64,000 bases of DNA. Source: Prevotella sp. (lineage in GTDB: Bacteria > Bacteroidota > Bacteroidia > Bacteroidales > Bacteroidaceae). The first letter of the stretch is position 1. Each line of letters starts with the position of its first letter. The notes beneath the pieces are model-generated. The model saw nothing but the letters and a program-made list of their open reading frames with translations. It was not told the DNA's origin and ran no database searches. Made by a program: the position numbers and the translations under genes. The stretch is from the NCBI GenBank assembly GCA_017619445.1, contig JAFZSI010000010.1, positions 62,001-126,000 of the forward strand. Direction: 5' to 3'. Positions 1 through 8,531 of the stretch are shown one piece after another.

Positions 1-263
1 ATGTTCTGGCGCACATACCATGTGTTGTCGTTCTTTTTGTTGCCCCGGACAAACGGAAATTCGCCCGGCAAAGAGTCGGGTGTCTTCAGGTTAGCCAAGT
101 CCTCGCGGCGATAGAACGGCTGCACATTAAAACCTTCATTGGTTCTCCAGACGAGTTTCTTCTGAAAATCGGCACCTTTCAAATCGACCTGAATTTTGTC
201 AAGCCATTCTTGTGTAGTAGGAGCCTGAAACTCGGTGAAGAGTTTTTCTTTGTTGTTTGACAT
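1..263 (-). CDS. mutA: methylmalonyl-CoA mutase small subunit, 5' part
   Basis: The first 87 codons of a leftward gene that runs off the window edge; the start is the ATG whose complement lies at 261-263. The product opens MSNNKEKLFTEF and has the stretch KLVWRTNEGF followed by PGEFPFVRG, which I recognise from the N-terminus of the small (beta, non-cobalamin) subunit of methylmalonyl-CoA mutase in Bacteroidales. The heterodimer interconverts succinyl-CoA and methylmalonyl-CoA in the cytoplasm, a step of the succinate-to-propionate route. That fits the sodium-pumping decarboxylase subunits encoded 2 kb to the right. The large subunit mutB would be expected just outside the window. The catalytic regions are not visible, so the call rests on N-terminal similarity. 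Confidence 0.85.
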   Translation of the reverse strand, partial: MSNNKEKLFTEFQAPTTQEWLDKIQVDLKGADFQKKLVWRTNEGFNVQPFYRREDLANLKTPDSLPGEFPFVRGNKKNDNTWYVRQN

Positions 264-322
264 AGTGTAAATAAAATTATTATATAAGTTATTTATGTAT
301 CTGCGTGCATCAAAATAACGTG

Positions 323-330
323 CAAATATA
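323..330 (-). promoter_or_regulatory. candidate -7 box for mutA
   Basis: On the minus strand this reads TATATTTG, matching the Bacteroidota -7 consensus TAnnTTTG, about 60 nt upstream of the mutA ATG. No clear -33 TTTG is seen. Confidence 0.5.
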
Positions 331-454
331 GTGTTTTTTTCTGATATGATAAAATATTTATGCAGAAAATAATTCCTAAACGTAAAAAATTCAAAAACTT
401 AACATGCAAGACCTATTTTTTTGCACAAAAATTATTTTTTGCGCACAATAATTG

Positions 455-462
455 GTAACTTT
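455..462 (+). promoter_or_regulatory. candidate -7 box for the AspT-type transporter gene
   Basis: TAACTTTG matches TAnnTTTG and lies 92 nt upstream of the ATG at 555. With the box at 323-330 it makes a divergent promoter pair in the 291-nt gap; nothing else is evident in that gap. Confidence 0.5.
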
Positions 463-554
463 GCAGTCAATTTTGAAACATCGTTCACCAGCATCCTTTT
501 TTGAATGGCATGGTAACGACATGAATCAACGCGAAATAGATATTCTCGAATGTT

Positions 555-2243
555 ATGAACTGGATAGTCAATCTTTTTTCCAACACTGAATCAGTGGCCC
601 ACATCGCGCTGCTCTATGCGGTGGTCATTGCCGTGGGGGTTTTTCTTGGTAAAATCAAAATCGGTGGCATATCGCTGGGTGTAACATTCGTGCTGTTCGC
701 TGGCATCCTGGCCGGACACATAGGCTTCACGGCTCCCGTAGACATTCTGACCTTTGTACAGGATTTCGGACTCATACTCTTTGTGTTTATGATAGGTCTG
801 CAGGTGGGCCCAGGTTTCTTCGAGAGTTTCGGCATGGCGGGCATCAAGCTCAACGGACTTGCTGCCACAGGAATCCTGCTCAACATACTGGTGATGTTTG
901 CCTGCTACTACATTTTCTTCGACACGTCTAATCCCATCAACCTGCCTATGATGGTGGGCACACTCTATGGTGCCGTCACCAACACTCCAGGTCTTGGTGC
1001 CGCCAATGAGGCTATGGGCAACGTTTTTACACAAGGAAATGCCCCCCAAATAGCATCGGCCTATGCATGTGCCTATCCGTTGGGCGTTCTGGGCATCATC
1101 GGGGCCACCATTCTTGTGCGCTACTTCTGCAAGGTAAAATTGGAGCGCGAAGAAGAGCAGCTCAACGAAGGCGAAGGCGTGAAAGCCAACCAGAAGCCCT
1201 ACAAGATGAACCTGCAGGTAACCAACAACTATCTGGAAGGCAAGACGCTGCTTCAGGTTCACGCTTTCCTGAACCGCGACTTCGTGTGCTCGCGCATTCT
1301 ACACGACAACCACATCAGCATTCCCAACCGCAACACCGTGTTCCATCTGGGCGACAAACTCCGCATTGTGTGCGCAGAAACAGATGCCGAGGCCATCATG
1401 GCGTTCATTGGCCCAGTGGTAGAGGTAGAATGGCCTCTGCAGGACTATCCGCTCGTTTCAAAACGCATACTCATCACCAACCCGAAAATCAACGGCAAGA
1501 CCCTGGGAGGTATGCATTTCTCAAGCGCCTACGGAGTGAACGTCACACGTGTCACTCGTCACGGAATGGAACTCTTTGCCACCACATCGTTGCCCCTGCA
1601 GGTGGGCGACCGCATCATGGTGGTAGGACCAGAGGATGCTGTGGAGCGCGTCACCAGTCTCATGGGCAACTCCATACGCCGGCTTGACGCACCCAACATT
1701 GCCACCATCTTCGTGGGCATTTTCATCGGCATCATCTTCGGCTCGCTTCCTTTCGCCATTCCTGGAATGCCCGTGCCAGTGAAGCTTGGCATCGCCGGAG
1801 GACCGCTCATCATAGCCATCCTCATTGGCCGCTACGGCTACAAGATAAAACTGGTCACCTACACCACCACCAGCGCCAACATGATGCTGCGCGAGATTGG
1901 ACTTGTGCTCTTCCTTGCCTCTGTTGGCATCAAGGCCGGAGCCAACTTCTTCGAAACGGTGGTCGAGGGCGACGGACTGCTCTATGTGCTCACGGGATTC
2001 CTCATCACCGTGATTCCTATCCTCATCATCGGAACCATTGCCCGCATTAAGTTCAAGTTCAATTACTTCACCATCATGGGCATGATTGCCGGCACCTACA
2101 CCGACCCGCCCGCCTTGGCATACGCCAACTCGCTCTGCTCAAAACAAGCACCAGCCGTTGGCTACTCCACCGTCTATCCGCTCAGCATGTTCCTGCGCAT
2201 CTTCACCGCGCAAATCGTCGTGCTGTTCTTCTGCGGAGGATAG
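555..2243 (+). CDS. AspT/YidE-type membrane transporter with two RCK_C domains
   Basis: A 562-residue inner-membrane protein. Five or six hydrophobic helices (residues about 13-190) are followed by a soluble middle with two TrkA-C-like (RCK_C) domains at about 210-285 and 295-375, then a second helical half (about 385-560). This duplicated arrangement around paired RCK_C domains is that of the aspartate:alanine exchanger family and of YidE/YbjL. The glycine-rich stretch [12 protein letters not shown] in the first half is mirrored by [14 protein letters not shown] in the second, as expected for the duplicated transport domain. The substrate is unknown; a dicarboxylate or amino acid is likely by family. 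It diverges from mutA and precedes the decarboxylase genes, so a role in organic-acid exchange is plausible but inferred. Confidence 0.8.
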   Translation: MNWIVNLFSNTESVAHIALLYAVVIAVGVFLGKIKIGGISLGVTFVLFAGILAGHIGFTAPVDILTFVQDFGLILFVFMIGLQVGPGFFESFGMAGIKLNGLAATGILLNILVMFACYYIFFDTSNPINLPMMVGTLYGAVTNTPGLGAANEAMGNVFTQGNAPQIASAYACAYPLGVLGIIGATILVRYFCKVKLEREEEQLNEGEGVKANQKPYKMNLQVTNNYLEGKTLLQVHAFLNRDFVCSRILHDNHISIPNRNTVFHLGDKLRIVCAETDAEAIMAFIGPVVEVEWPLQDYPLVSKRILITNPKINGKTLGGMHFSSAYGVNVTRVTRHGMELFATTSLPLQVGDRIMVVGPEDAVERVTSLMGNSIRRLDAPNIATIFVGIFIGIIFGSLPFAIPGMPVPVKLGIAGGPLIIAILIGRYGYKIKLVTYTTTSANMMLREIGLVLFLASVGIKAGANFFETVVEGDGLLYVLTGFLITVIPILIIGTIARIKFKFNYFTIMGMIAGTYTDPPALAYANSLCSKQAPAVGYSTVYPLSMFLRIFTAQIVVLFFCGG

Positions 2244-2362
2244 CGAGGCCCCCATACAGCCACTTCTGCATGGTGTTTCAAGCCATTTGCACCGTGCAAA
2301 CTTCCACGCTGCCAATCAGCAAGATACAACAAAAACCTAAATAAATTATTAGTAATACATTC

Positions 2363-3286
2363 ATGAAGAAAATCGGTTTTCTATTGGCCGTATTATTAGC
2401 AGCCACCCCGCAACTTTTTGGCCAGGGTGCCAAGAACATCAGAATCAGCGAGGTGCTCACCTTTAACACGGCCAGCCTGCAAGACGACTACGGCAACCAC
2501 GAACCGTGGATGGAGCTGGTCAACACGGCCTTCTCCACCTACAACGTGCGCGGCATGTACATCACTACCGACCGCTCCGTACTCGACACGAAACTCACCG
2601 CCCCCGAGCGCATCAGCCGCATGAGCATCATTCCAAACGGCGATGCACGCACCATCATGTCGGCGCGGCAACATCTGCTTTTCCATCTTGGCAGCAACCC
2701 CAAGCAGGGTACATTCTACCTGCAAGTGCCCATCGACTCACTGAAAGCAAACTGGGTGGCCATCTACGACGGCAACGGCATCGACCTCATCGACTCCGTC
2801 ACGGTTCCCGCACTCAAGGCCAACCAGTCCTACGCCCTGTTCAAGGACGAACAGAGCCAGTACGTGTGGCGCACCATGGAGCCCGACCAGGTGACACCCC
2901 TCATTGACAACGCCCTCAACACCGTCGAGTCCAAGGCCGCACGGTTGAAGCGCGACGACCCCCACGGATTCGGCATCACCGTCCTCTCCATGGGCATTGT
3001 GTTCTTCTGCCTGTTCCTGCTGTTCGTGTTCTTCAGCATCTTCGGCAAAATCATGGCCAGTCAGCCCGCCGACGACAACAAGCCGCGTAAGCGTCAGCCC
3101 GTGAAAGTGTCGCGCGAATCTGTTCAGGCAATGGCCGCCAGCAAAGCCAAGGAAGCCACACCCGACCAGGAAGTCTATCTGGCCGTCATCGCCATGGCCC
3201 TGAAACAATACATGGACGATGTGCACGACGTGGAGAGCGGCATCATCACCATTCATCCCCACCACAGCAACTGGACAAGAGTGTGA
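2363..3286 (+). CDS. OadG-family gamma subunit of Na+-pumping decarboxylase
   Basis: 307 residues. A signal peptide (1-20, ending LFGQG) is followed by a periplasmic lamin-tail-like beta domain (about 25-170; ISEVLTFN, GNHEPWMELVN). One transmembrane helix lies near residues 212-235 and a cytoplasmic tail carries PDQEVYLAVIAMALKQYM, the signature seen in Bacteroidales OadG proteins. The gamma subunit assembles the membrane beta subunit with the carboxyltransferase and biotin carrier. The periplasmic domain is a Bacteroidota addition; OadG of enterobacteria is only about 80 residues. Biotin-carrier and beta-subunit genes follow in the same direction, so an operon is likely even though a repeat tract separates it from the next gene. 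Confidence 0.82.
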   Translation: MKKIGFLLAVLLAATPQLFGQGAKNIRISEVLTFNTASLQDDYGNHEPWMELVNTAFSTYNVRGMYITTDRSVLDTKLTAPERISRMSIIPNGDARTIMSARQHLLFHLGSNPKQGTFYLQVPIDSLKANWVAIYDGNGIDLIDSVTVPALKANQSYALFKDEQSQYVWRTMEPDQVTPLIDNALNTVESKAARLKRDDPHGFGITVLSMGIVFFCLFLLFVFFSIFGKIMASQPADDNKPRKRQPVKVSRESVQAMAASKAKEATPDQEVYLAVIAMALKQYMDDVHDVESGIITIHPHHSNWTRV

Positions 3287-3295
3287 GAGGGTGTA

Positions 3296-3392
3296 AGACC
3301 ACAGATTACACAGATTACTCGGATTAAAATAATACTCCCAATACTCCCATTATTCCCATAACTCCCATAACTCCCATAACTCCCATAAACAA
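3296..3392. repeat. composite tract: CACAGATTA module plus (CCCATAACT)n
   Basis: CACAGATTACACAGATTACT is followed by about six imperfect copies of a 9-10 nt unit, CCCATAACT. It fills the whole gap between the gamma and biotin-carrier genes, ending 12 nt before the ATG at 3404. The CACAGATTA module recurs at 28320-28460. Confidence 0.8.
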
Positions 3393-3403
3393 CAACATAA
3401 AAA

Positions 3404-3856
3404 ATGGAAAACAAATATCAATATAAAGTGAAAGGCGTCGATTACGACGTAGAAATAGAAGAAATAGAAGGCAACGTGGCCCGCGTCACCGTCAACGGCA
3501 TTCCCTTCGAAGTGGAAATGAAAGAACCCATCAAGGCCCAGCCACAGGCACACAAAGTGCAGCGCGTCGACCGACCCGCGGCAGCACCCGCCGCGGCAGC
3601 ACCTGCAGCAGCCCCGTCAAAGCCCGCACAGGCCGCCGGAGCAGGCCGCAAGGTGGTGGCACCGCTTCCCGGCACCATAAGCGAGGTGAAGGTGAAAGTG
3701 GGCGACGTGGTAAAGGAAGGCGAGACCGTCATTGTGCTCGAAGCCATGAAGATGCAGAACAACATCGGGGCCGAATGCAGCGGCACCATCACTTCCGTGC
3801 TCGTCAACCAGGGCGAGACCGTCATGGAAGGTGCCACACTCGTCACCATCGAGTGA
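3404..3856 (+). CDS. biotin carboxyl carrier subunit of Na+-pumping decarboxylase
   Basis: 150 residues in three parts: an N-terminal beta region (1-45), an Ala/Pro-rich flexible linker (about 57-80) and a C-terminal biotinyl/lipoyl domain (about 82-150). The biotinylation motif EAMKM is at 113-117, making Lys116 the biotin site. The linker lets biotin swing between the carboxyltransferase and the membrane beta subunit. Size and order match MmdC/OadA-C-type carriers in Bacteroidales. Its neighbours are the gamma subunit upstream and the beta subunit downstream. Whether the substrate is methylmalonyl-CoA or oxaloacetate cannot be told from this subunit; mutA nearby favours methylmalonyl-CoA. 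Confidence 0.9.
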   Translation: MENKYQYKVKGVDYDVEIEEIEGNVARVTVNGIPFEVEMKEPIKAQPQAHKVQRVDRPAAAPAAAAPAAAPSKPAQAAGAGRKVVAPLPGTISEVKVKVGDVVKEGETVIVLEAMKMQNNIGAECSGTITSVLVNQGETVMEGATLVTIE

Positions 3857-3879
3857 TGAACCCCGAAGAACATCCAACA

Positions 3880-3985
3880 ATATTTACAACTTGACAATTT
3901 AACAATTTACATTTTATCACCCTCCCCTTGGGAGGGCTGGGGTGGGTTCCAATACCAAACACCCAACATCCAACACCCAATAACC
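3880..3985. repeat. composite intergenic tract
   Basis: Three modules in order: TTGACAATTTAACAATTTAC (AAATTG module), CCCTCCCCTTGGGAGGG (GC-rich palindromic module) and ACACCCAACATCCAACACCC (GTGTTGG module read in reverse). The same modules recur in the same relative order elsewhere (26440-26565, 47790-47920, 48324-48420). Confidence 0.8.
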
Positions 3986-3992
3986 AACACCC

Positions 3993-5150
3993 ATGTCATT
4001 TACAGAATTTCTTGTAAGCAACTTCCACGAGTTTCTCACCTACACGGGCTTTGTCAACGCCACGTGGGGAAACCTCATCATGATAGGTGTGGGAGCCATT
4101 TTCATCTGGCTCGCCATCAAAAAAGACTTCGAGCCGTTGCTGCTCGTACCCATCGGCCTTGGCATCATCCTCGGCAACATTCCCTTCCGTGCCGACGCGG
4201 GGCTCGAGATTGGCCTGTATGAGGACAACTCCGTGCTCAACATCTTCTACCAGGGCGTGCGCCAGGGGTGGTATCCCCCACTCGTCTTCCTCGGCATCGG
4301 AGCCATGACCGACTTCTCGGCACTCATTGCCAACCCCAAACTCGTGCTCATCGGAGCCGCAGCCCAGTTCGGCATCTTCGGTGCCTACATGACCGCCCTG
4401 GCACTCGGCTTTGAGCCCAACCAGGCGGCAGGCATCGCCATCATCGGCGGAGCAGACGGCCCCACGGCCATCTTCCTCTCGTCGAAGACAGCACCCAACC
4501 TCATGGGAGCCATCGCCGTATGCGCCTACAGCTACATGGCCCTGGTGCCCGTCATACAGCCCGTGCTCATGCGCCTGCTCACCACCAAGAAAGAGCGCAT
4601 CATACGCATGAAGCCCGTGCGCCACGTCAGCCAGACAGAACGCGTGCTGTTCCCCATCATCGGCCTGCTGCTCACCACGTTCATCGTGCCCTCGGGCCTG
4701 CCTCTGCTCGGTATGCTGTTCTTCGGCAACCTGCTCAAAGAGTCGGGCAAGACCACCCGTCTGGCCAAGACCGCCGGTGCAGCCCTCAACGACATTGTCG
4801 TCATGCTGCTCGGACTCACCGTGGGATGCTCCACACAAGCCAGCGAGTTCCTCACCATGAACACCATCTTCATCTTCTTCATCGGTGCCTGCGCCTTCGT
4901 CGTAGCCTCCGCCAGCGGCATTCTGTTCGTCAAACTGATGAACCTCTTCCTGCCGCGCGACAAGAAAATCAACCCGCTCATCGGTAACGCCGGTGTGAGT
5001 GCCGTGCCCATGAGCGCGCGCATCTCCAACAACCTCGGACTCGAGTACGACCGCCACAACTTCCTCCTCATGCACGCCATGGGTCCCAACGTGGCCGGTG
5101 TCATCGGCTCGGCCGTCGCTGCAGGTGCCCTCCTCGGATTCCTCAGCTAA
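3993..5150 (+). CDS. Na+-translocating decarboxylase beta subunit
   Basis: 385 residues of very hydrophobic protein with about 9-11 membrane helices. Family motifs include NPKLVLIGAAAQFGIFGAY (114-132) and GGADGPTAIF (152-161). By homology with OadB, the aspartate in this second motif (Asp155 here) lies in the Na+/carboxybiotin site. The subunit decarboxylates carboxybiotin and exports Na+. It ends the gamma/biotin/beta gene group and is followed by a strong hairpin. It could be called mmdB, oadB or gcdB; the substrate depends on the alpha subunit, which is not in this window. I favour methylmalonyl-CoA decarboxylase by context. Confidence 0.9.
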   Translation: MSFTEFLVSNFHEFLTYTGFVNATWGNLIMIGVGAIFIWLAIKKDFEPLLLVPIGLGIILGNIPFRADAGLEIGLYEDNSVLNIFYQGVRQGWYPPLVFLGIGAMTDFSALIANPKLVLIGAAAQFGIFGAYMTALALGFEPNQAAGIAIIGGADGPTAIFLSSKTAPNLMGAIAVCAYSYMALVPVIQPVLMRLLTTKKERIIRMKPVRHVSQTERVLFPIIGLLLTTFIVPSGLPLLGMLFFGNLLKESGKTTRLAKTAGAALNDIVVMLLGLTVGCSTQASEFLTMNTIFIFFIGACAFVVASASGILFVKLMNLFLPRDKKINPLIGNAGVSAVPMSARISNNLGLEYDRHNFLLMHAMGPNVAGVIGSAVAAGALLGFLS

Positions 5151-5208
5151 AGACAAAAACTCTCGGGCAAACAACAGAGCTGGGCTTTGAAAGCCCAACA
5201 CAAATATC

Positions 5209-5257
5209 AGAGCCAAAGAGAATGGAAATGCTCCACATCTCTTTGGCTCTGCCTTTT
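5209..5257 (+). terminator. intrinsic terminator after the decarboxylase operon
   Basis: A 13-bp perfect stem (AGAGCCAAAGAGA at 5209-5221 with TCTCTTTGGCTCT at 5238-5250) is followed by GCCTTTTATT. Confidence 0.75.
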
Positions 5258-5320
5258 ATTGTTGACATAAACCATTGCTTTGTTTAAAGAGCGTTACGCC
5301 TCGTTATCATAACGCTACGA

Positions 5321-5485
5321 GTTACGCTCAAATTTTCTAGAAAATCTGAGCGTAAAGTTTAGCGTTGTTTCCGGCGGGCTGAACATGGTAATGACAAAGT
5401 GGTGAGTTACATCCAAATTTTCTAGAAAATCTGAGCGTAAAGTTTAGCGTTGTTTCCGGCGGGCTGAATGTGCCGGAAACAACGC
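5321..5485. repeat. TTTTCTAGAAAA palindrome element, two copies (locus A)
   Basis: Two identical 54-bp direct repeats (5330-5383 and 5415-5468) lie exactly 85 bp apart, each starting with the palindrome AAATTTTCTAGAAAAT. The first is a nested palindrome: TTACGCTCA on the left mirrors TGAGCGTAA on the right. The second copy runs into a perfect 14-bp hairpin (GCGTTGTTTCCGGC at 5447-5460 with its complement at 5472-5485) that could end leftward transcription. The element fills most of the gap between the beta-subunit gene and the next gene. Confidence 0.85.
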
Positions 5486-5521
5486 CAAGAGTTATTTCTT
5501 CAATATCTCAAACAAGTGGCC

Positions 5522-6175
5522 CTAAATCTTGTTTATATCCACATAGCCGTGCATGACGGCGTAGATGGTGAGGGCGGGCACGGACTTCAGGTGCAGCTTC
5601 TCCATGATGTTGCGGCGGTGGGTGATGACAGTGGCCAGGCCAATGTTGAGCCGTTGGGCTATTTCCTTGTTGAGGAGTCCCTGTGCGATGAGGGTGAGCA
5701 CCTCCACCTCGCGGTTAGTGAGGGGTGGTTGCTCCCCCCGCCCCTCAGAGGTAGCCCTCCCTGTTCCCCGGAGGGGGGTGTTTGAAAGATGGCGCAGCCT
5801 GTTATGGGTATGGGCTCCCGCGGGCAGGTTCTTGCCGTTGCGGTGGGCGTGCTGCTCGAGCATGAGGATGTTGCGCACAAGGATTTTCTCGGGCACGTTT
5901 ACACAAAGGCTGTGGAACTCGCTGAGTTGTGTGCCTGGGTCGAGCGACAGCGTAAGGACAATGGTCTTGCGCCGCCGCTCTTGGAAGAAGGCACGGTTTT
6001 GGAGTACTAAGTTCATGGCCACGAAATAGTGGTAGTACGAGTCGGCATTGTTGGCCTCCAGTTCGGCCAGGGAGCCGAAAAGATGGACCGTGGCAATGGG
6101 CATTACTTGCTGAAGGATGCCCTTCAGTCCCATCGCCGACAAGGTGTTTGGGTCTATAATTGCTATTTTGAACAT
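5522..6175 (-). CDS. LuxR-type regulator with a degenerate receiver domain
   Basis: 217 residues from MFKIAIIDPN. The open frame extends 27 codons further upstream, but that part is encoded by repeat tract, so I take the ATG at 6175. The N-terminal half resembles a response-regulator receiver (IIDPN acidic pocket, then VLTLS). Where the phospho-acceptor Asp should be, near residues 51-55, the sequence is FVAMN, so phosphorylation looks impossible. The C-terminal domain (about 150-215; LTNREVEVLTLIAQG, NKEIAQRLNI) is a clear LuxR/GerE helix-turn-helix. Between them lies a stretch of about 20 residues (NTPLRGTGRATSEGRGEQPP) encoded by GC-rich repeat-like DNA at 5724-5786. The target is unknown; no sensor kinase is adjacent. 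Confidence 0.8.
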   Translation of the reverse strand: MFKIAIIDPNTLSAMGLKGILQQVMPIATVHLFGSLAELEANNADSYYHYFVAMNLVLQNRAFFQERRRKTIVLTLSLDPGTQLSEFHSLCVNVPEKILVRNILMLEQHAHRNGKNLPAGAHTHNRLRHLSNTPLRGTGRATSEGRGEQPPLTNREVEVLTLIAQGLLNKEIAQRLNIGLATVITHRRNIMEKLHLKSVPALTIYAVMHGYVDINKI

Positions 6176-6184
6176 ACTTTTTGA

Positions 6185-6300
6185 ATTGAAGCCCCCGCGC
6201 CCCCCGGAAGGGGGAAGAGAGGAGAGAGGAGAGAGGAGAGAGAAATGAGGAAGCATTTGTCCGCTAACTCCCGATAACTCCCGATAACTCCTTTTCTCTG
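6185..6300. repeat. composite intergenic tract
   Basis: In order: a GC-rich palindromic piece (CGCCCCCCGGAAGGGGG), a GAGAGAGGA purine run, AAATGAGGAAG and a CATTTGTCCGCTAACTCCCG module with two further TAACTCC repeats. Module order agrees with the other composite tracts when orientation is allowed for. The tract fills the gap between the LuxR-type and GH3 genes. Confidence 0.75.
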
Positions 6301-6313
6301 GGGGGGCTTTTCT

Positions 6314-8515
6314 CTATTTCTCTCCTTTCAGCGTCAGGTTGTCTGACGAGCCGCCTACATGCACCACTACCCTGCCGGGCTCATACATCCATGTCTGCGC
6401 GGCCTCGTCCCAGTGGCAGAGGTCGGCACGGCGTACGGGGATGGTGATGGTCTTGCGCTCGCCAGCCTTCAGCAACACGCGCTGGAAGCCCTTGAGTTCC
6501 TTCACGGGGCGCTCAAGATGGGAGTCGGGGCGCGACACATAGACCTGCGCCACCTCCTCGGCATCAATGGCTGAGGTGTTGGTGAGTGCGAAGCGCACGT
6601 TGAAGCCGTCGGCCGTGGGCTGCACGTCCAGGTCGCTGTACTGGAACTGAGCATAGGATAGGCCATGGCCGAAAGGATAGGCCACGGGCACTTCCTTGCA
6701 GTCGTACCAACGGTAGCCCACCAGGCCTTCCTCGGCGTAGTTGGCGATGAGCTGCTGGCGGCGGTCGTTGCTGCGGCCGTGTGTCAGACCTACGAAGATG
6801 TCGCCCTGACCGTCGTTGCCTACGTTCTGCGGATAGGTACCGGTGGCGTAGGCGGGAACGTCCTCCAGCTTCTTAGGCCAGCTCATGGGGAGCTTGCCCG
6901 AGGGCGAGACTTTGCCAGTGAGCACTTCGGCCACGGCCTGTCCGCCCATGGAGCCGTTAAACCACGAGGCAAGGAGGGCTCCCGAGGTGCCGCTGACGGT
7001 GGATACATCCACAGGACCACCCGAAACGAGCACGGTAACAAGCCGCTTGTTGGCCTTGGCCAGCGCGGCGGCCAGCTCGTCTTGTCCTGAGGGCAGCGTG
7101 ATGGACTTGCGGTCGGAGCCTTCGGTCTCCACCTCGCGGTTGTCGCCGGCAAAGAAAATCACCATGTCGGCACGCTTGGCGGCTTTCACGGCCTCAGCCA
7201 TGAGTTTCGGGTCGGCCTGCTGCACAGGGCTCTGCCGTTTGCTGCGGCCCTCGCGGTCGAAACTCTTGTAGCCCGGCACGTAGGTAATCTTCACCTGCTG
7301 GCCGAGAGCCTGCTGCAAGCCTTCGAGCGGAGTAATCTCCAGGCGCGTCTTCACGCCTGCCCCTACTCCACCCAGGGCCATCTTGGTGACAGCATTCTCG
7401 CCCACGACGAGGATGTTGCGCACGCGCTTGGTGTCGATGGGCAGCAACTGCTCGTTCTTGAGCAGCACAATGGAGCGGCGGGCCACTTGCAGGGCAACGT
7501 CCATTTCCTCGGCATTGCCAACGGGTTGCTGGTTGGCCACTTCCTTGGCTATGGGCTTCACGGTGAGCCTGACACGGAGAATCTCGCGTACACGCTGGTT
7601 GATGACGTCCTCGCTTACCTTGCCAGCCTGCACGGAGTCGAGCAGAGCCTTGCCAAAGAACCGCTCGCCGGGCATCTCGACATTCATGCCAGCGTTGACG
7701 GCATCGACGGTGGAGTGTACGCCACCCCAGTCGCTGATGACCATGCCGCGGAAGCCCCACTGGTTGCGCAGGACGGTGGTGAGCAGATGCTCATTCTCTG
7801 AACACCAGCGGCCATTGACCTTGTTGTAGGCTGCCATGACACCCCACGCATCGGCCTCGCGCACGGCCATCTCGAAGGGACGCAGGTAGATTTCGTGCAT
7901 GGCACGGTCGGAGATGTGCACATCCACAAAACCGCGGAAGTCTTCCTGATTGTTGAGCGCATAGTGCTTGAGGCACACCGCCGTGCCGTCGTCCTGCGAG
8001 CCACGTGTATAGGCCACGGAGAGGAATCCGCTGAGTAGCGGGTCCTCGCTCAGATACTCGTAGGTGCGGCCGCCAGTGGGAATGCGCTGAATGTTAATGG
8101 CAGGGCCGAGAATCATGTCCTTGCCGCGCAGACGTGCCTCGCGGCTCATGGCGCGTCCGTATGCGTAAGCCCACTCGATGCTCCAGGTGGCCGCAAGTGC
8201 CGAGCCTGTGGGGAAGAAGGTGGCAGAGTCGGTGGTAAGATGGAGCGAGTTCCATGAGTGGGGCTCCATCTCCTCGCGTATGCCGAAGGGTCCGTCGGCA
8301 TATTCCACATCGGCAATGCCAAGACGGGCTATGCCGGCAGAGGAGAACATGTTCTTGCCGTGGAGCATCTGTATCTTCTCCTCAAGCGTCATGCCCTTGA
8401 TGATGTCGTCTATCTGCGACTCGTTGGCTAAGAGCCTAGTGGTTTGAGTCTGTGCCTGAATCATGGCGGCAACGACGAGGGCTGCCGCCATGAGGATGGT
8501 TCTGAGTGTCTTCAT
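6314..8515 (-). CDS. GH3 family beta-glucosidase, secreted
   Basis: 733 residues with a signal peptide (about 1-21, ending IQAQ). The N-terminal GH3 TIM barrel includes the LKH substrate-binding motif (Lys183-His184) and VISDWGG, whose Asp262 is the predicted catalytic nucleophile. A GH3_C alpha/beta sandwich follows (about 350-610) and then a C-terminal fibronectin-III-like domain (about 655-730). It hydrolyses terminal beta-linked glucose or related sugars from oligosaccharides, probably in the periplasm. It is the last gene of a leftward run with the secreted unknown protein (16 nt upstream) and the serine hydrolase, divergent from the hybrid two-component regulator at 12005. Exact specificity cannot be read from sequence. 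Confidence 0.9.
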   Translation of the reverse strand: MKTLRTILMAAALVVAAMIQAQTQTTRLLANESQIDDIIKGMTLEEKIQMLHGKNMFSSAGIARLGIADVEYADGPFGIREEMEPHSWNSLHLTTDSATFFPTGSALAATWSIEWAYAYGRAMSREARLRGKDMILGPAINIQRIPTGGRTYEYLSEDPLLSGFLSVAYTRGSQDDGTAVCLKHYALNNQEDFRGFVDVHISDRAMHEIYLRPFEMAVREADAWGVMAAYNKVNGRWCSENEHLLTTVLRNQWGFRGMVISDWGGVHSTVDAVNAGMNVEMPGERFFGKALLDSVQAGKVSEDVINQRVREILRVRLTVKPIAKEVANQQPVGNAEEMDVALQVARRSIVLLKNEQLLPIDTKRVRNILVVGENAVTKMALGGVGAGVKTRLEITPLEGLQQALGQQVKITYVPGYKSFDREGRSKRQSPVQQADPKLMAEAVKAAKRADMVIFFAGDNREVETEGSDRKSITLPSGQDELAAALAKANKRLVTVLVSGGPVDVSTVSGTSGALLASWFNGSMGGQAVAEVLTGKVSPSGKLPMSWPKKLEDVPAYATGTYPQNVGNDGQGDIFVGLTHGRSNDRRQQLIANYAEEGLVGYRWYDCKEVPVAYPFGHGLSYAQFQYSDLDVQPTADGFNVRFALTNTSAIDAEEVAQVYVSRPDSHLERPVKELKGFQRVLLKAGERKTITIPVRRADLCHWDEAAQTWMYEPGRVVVHVGGSSDNLTLKGEK

Positions 8516-8531
8516 GCTGTGGAGCGTTGTA

